A stretch of DNA of 64,000 bases from Physcia stellaris (Eukaryota > Ascomycota > Lecanoromycetes > Caliciales > Physciaceae). Position 1 is the first letter of the stretch, and each line of letters starts with the position of its first letter. The stretch spans positions 186,001 through 250,000 of the forward strand of contig JABSSW010000059.1 in NCBI GenBank assembly GCA_018902385.1, written 5' to 3'. Shown in pieces: positions 61,753-64,000 of this stretch. The translations under genes were made by a program, and so were the position numbers. The notes beneath the pieces were generated by a model. It made no database searches. It saw only the letters and a program-made list of their open reading frames with translations, and had not been told where the DNA came from.

Positions 61753-62710
61753 ATTTTTCAATAGTCGATTTTCTTGTTCGTCGAAATCAATCGACATTCA
61801 GTCAATAAACGATTTTTTTGTTTCGAATCAATCAGTTCACTTATCAAACGATTTTTACAATATTCATTTTCTCTAAACGTCAAAACATCGCTTGATAAAA
61901 AAGAAATAAAATTACACACACATATCAAAATCAAATCAACAAACAATCACTCAAAATTTCAAACAAAATTTTCGATTTTTAAATTTGTTACATTCTCAAA
62001 TGACGAGAAATTTTCGTTTCGTTTCGTTTCGTCTGCGTTTCAACGATCTGCTCGCTTTCCAAATGACATTCAATGAACTCGTTACAATAATCATTTTCGA
62101 TTCTTTACATTTTTGCAGTCAATACATCAATGAAAATGAATCTATTACAGCAACGATACGAAAACAAATGACATGAAAAAAAAATGAAAAACAATAATCA
62201 ATGAGTTTGTTATACGATCAAATCAATTCGTCTTTTTCGCGAATTTTTGTCAATCGTCGATGCGTCAACATTTTGTTTTGTTTCAAAATTTGCAGTCAAT
62301 CAGAACGCGTCGATTAATAAAAATTCGAAAAATTCAAATTCGAAAAGTTTGAAACAACATACGTTCGCGAAATCGATATCGTTTTGTTGTTTTTGTTTTT
62401 GTTTTGTTCGAAAAATCGATCGATTCATCATATTAATTTGCAAATATTTTTCGCATCAATTCGACAAAATTTTCAACAAAATTCTCATCAAGATTTTCAT
62501 TTTCGTGATTTTATATTTTTTGTTTTCGTTTTTTTTTTTTTGTTTTCGCATTTATTTTTTCACGTTTATCGCATTTGTTTTGAAATTTTCAACGTCAATC
62601 ATGTTCAAACAGATATTTGAATTACAATCAATGAATTTTTTTGCAATGTCGATCGATAAAAAAAATGAATATTCGTTTCGAAACGAAATTTGAAAAAAAC
62701 GAGAAAATAA

Positions 62711-62888
62711 TGTTACGAACATGTTTGAAATTTCGATTGAAAATTTATCTTATCAACGAGAATTCATATGAGAACTAATGTGACTTGACGCACATTTCTA
62801 CTTTTGACATTCGATTTTCATGTAAATATTTGTTCTTTAAATCAAATATTTTCGTTATGTTATTTGTTTTCTAGACATGCGTTTTACA
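62711..62888. repeat. Second LTR of the TRIM element
   Basis: Starts TGTTACGAACATGTTTGAA, ends TTTTACA, then the target duplication AAACG. Confidence 0.8.
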
Positions 62889-62893
62889 AAACG

Positions 62894-64000
62894 TTATTTG
62901 AACGTTAAATTTAATCAACAAATGTCATACAACAATACATCATGATTTTGAAAAATCGAAATCGTTTTGAATGTTTTCAAAATCGATTATTTTCGTTTAT
63001 TATTTTTGAAAATCATTTTGCAATCGACGAGTCAGCAATCGAATTTCACGATCGTATGAAAAATAAATTTCGTTTGTCACACAAATCAACGAAAAAAATT
63101 TCGTTTTATATGTTTTGATCAATGATAAAAACATTTTATTGTAAAAATTCAAAACTAATAGAATTAATGTGAAAAATCGTTTGATTTTATATAATAAACT
63201 AATCGCAAAAACGCATAATTAATTTTAACAAAATTCAAAATCAAAATTAAATTTTGAATTTTAAACGAATATATCGTTTCAATTGTCGAAAAATTTTTGT
63301 CAAACAATCTGATCATTATATTTTTTTCTAAACAACAAACAAATAAACAATCATATTGCGTGCATTATCAAGAAAATTTTCGCAAATATCGTAAATTGAT
63401 TTCAAATCGTGTACGAAATGAATATTTGAAACAAAAATGTTAAATTTTTTTAATGTCAACAAAACATATTTGTTTTTATTTTTCGACGACAACAAATACG
63501 ATCGAAAAAATTCTGAATCATTTGTAAAATAATTTCGTTTTCAGTCAATTTGTATACGCAATTGATTGGAATTAACGATAATTTATAACATCGATCGCGT
63601 TCGAATTGTCAATCAAACGACGATAAATGAAAATTCAATTTTGTAATAATCGTGATTCATAATTTAACAATTTTTAAATTGCTCGACGACTAAATTCTCG
63701 TAAAAAATATTCGAATTTGTGTTTGAACAACAAAAATTGAACATCGAATATTTCGAAAATGAAAACAATTTTCAAATTACGCATTTTCAAAATTTGACAA
63801 TTATTCTAATTCAAATAAAAAGTTTTTCAAATTTTCAATATTTTTCGCCGAACGCGTACGATAAACATTCATGTTAACAATTGATTTAATGTAACGATCG
63901 AAAAATTAAATTTTTATGCAATCAATGTTCGAACATTCGATCGTTTATTGTTGTGTATGATTTTCACAAACGTCAATCAAAAACATACGACAATTGCATT
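62894..64000. other. AT-rich sequence to window end
   Basis: Same mutated composition; no frame, LTR or repeat end recognised. The island continues beyond the window. Confidence 0.4.

Larger units (their letters stand above)
61143..62888. mobile_element. TRIM-type small LTR element
   Basis: 1.75 kb between two LTRs of 177-178 bp (61143-61319 and 62711-62888) that start TGTTACGAACATGT and end TTTTACA, a start common among fungal Ty3/gypsy LTRs. It is flanked on both sides by AAACG (61138-61142 and 62889-62893), an exact 5-bp target duplication. The 1.39-kb interior has no recognisable retroelement domain, so it fits a terminal-repeat retrotransposon in miniature. It is fossil and AT-mutated. 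Confidence 0.8.
48611..64000. other. AT-rich, RIP-like mutated island 2
   Basis: Same composition as island 1: long T/A runs, very few GG or CC, few AG/CT, many CA/TG and CG. It begins inside an LTR at about 48610 and continues to the end of the window. All coding traces belong to mobile elements. Confidence 0.8.

Overview
The window looks like a nuclear segment of a filamentous ascomycete. Genes carry short GT-AG introns (about 49-157 nt). The families are typical of Pezizomycotina: a fungal-type PLP decarboxylase, a DUF4139 protein, an A1 aspartic protease with a Kex2-type site, P450s and a Ure2-like GST. Gene-bearing DNA alternates with very AT-rich, repeat-filled islands. A leotiomycete is my guess from the look of the transposon cargo gene, but the sequence does not prove it.

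Layout. (1) 1-23 kb is gene-bearing: PLP decarboxylase (2.5-6.4 kb), DUF4140/DUF4139 protein (7.2-9.6), AKAP7/ASCC1-like protein (9.9-10.9), a small membrane protein (minus, 11.8-12.5), a C2H2 zinc-finger protein (13.7-17.2), a secreted A1 protease (minus, 19.0-20.7) and a decayed P450 (22.1-23.2) at the island edge. (2) 23.2-40.7 kb is AT-rich island 1. It is framed by about 115-135 bp terminal inverted repeats at 23359 and 40743. Inside are a broken Ty3/gypsy element (25213-31679) and a barely mutated, non-autonomous copia-like element (about 37007-40355) carrying a C2H2 gene. (3) 40.7-48.5 kb is normal DNA: an intact P450, a GST, a degenerate trypsin-like protein (minus) and a foldback MITE. 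(4) 48.5 kb to the end is AT-rich island 2. It holds a non-autonomous LTR element (about 48478-52259), a broken minus-strand Ty3/gypsy element (52313-59803, 5-bp target duplication CATCA) and a small TRIM-type LTR element (61143-62888, target duplication AAACG).

Most striking point. The islands look RIP-mutated, but in an unusual context. CpA/TpG and CpG remain common, while CpC/GpG is almost gone and CpT/ApG is depleted. Two LTR pairs, each with one spared and one mutated copy, show the same CpC/CpT preference directly. In both pairs the mutated zone ends inside an LTR (about 37.16 kb and 48.61 kb).

The genes do not form an operon-like unit. Protease, P450 remnant, P450 and GST lie around island 1 and might be pieces of an older detoxification or secondary-metabolism neighbourhood split by the insertions; that is inference only. 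Exon joins were worked out by eye from splice signals, frame phase and family conservation.
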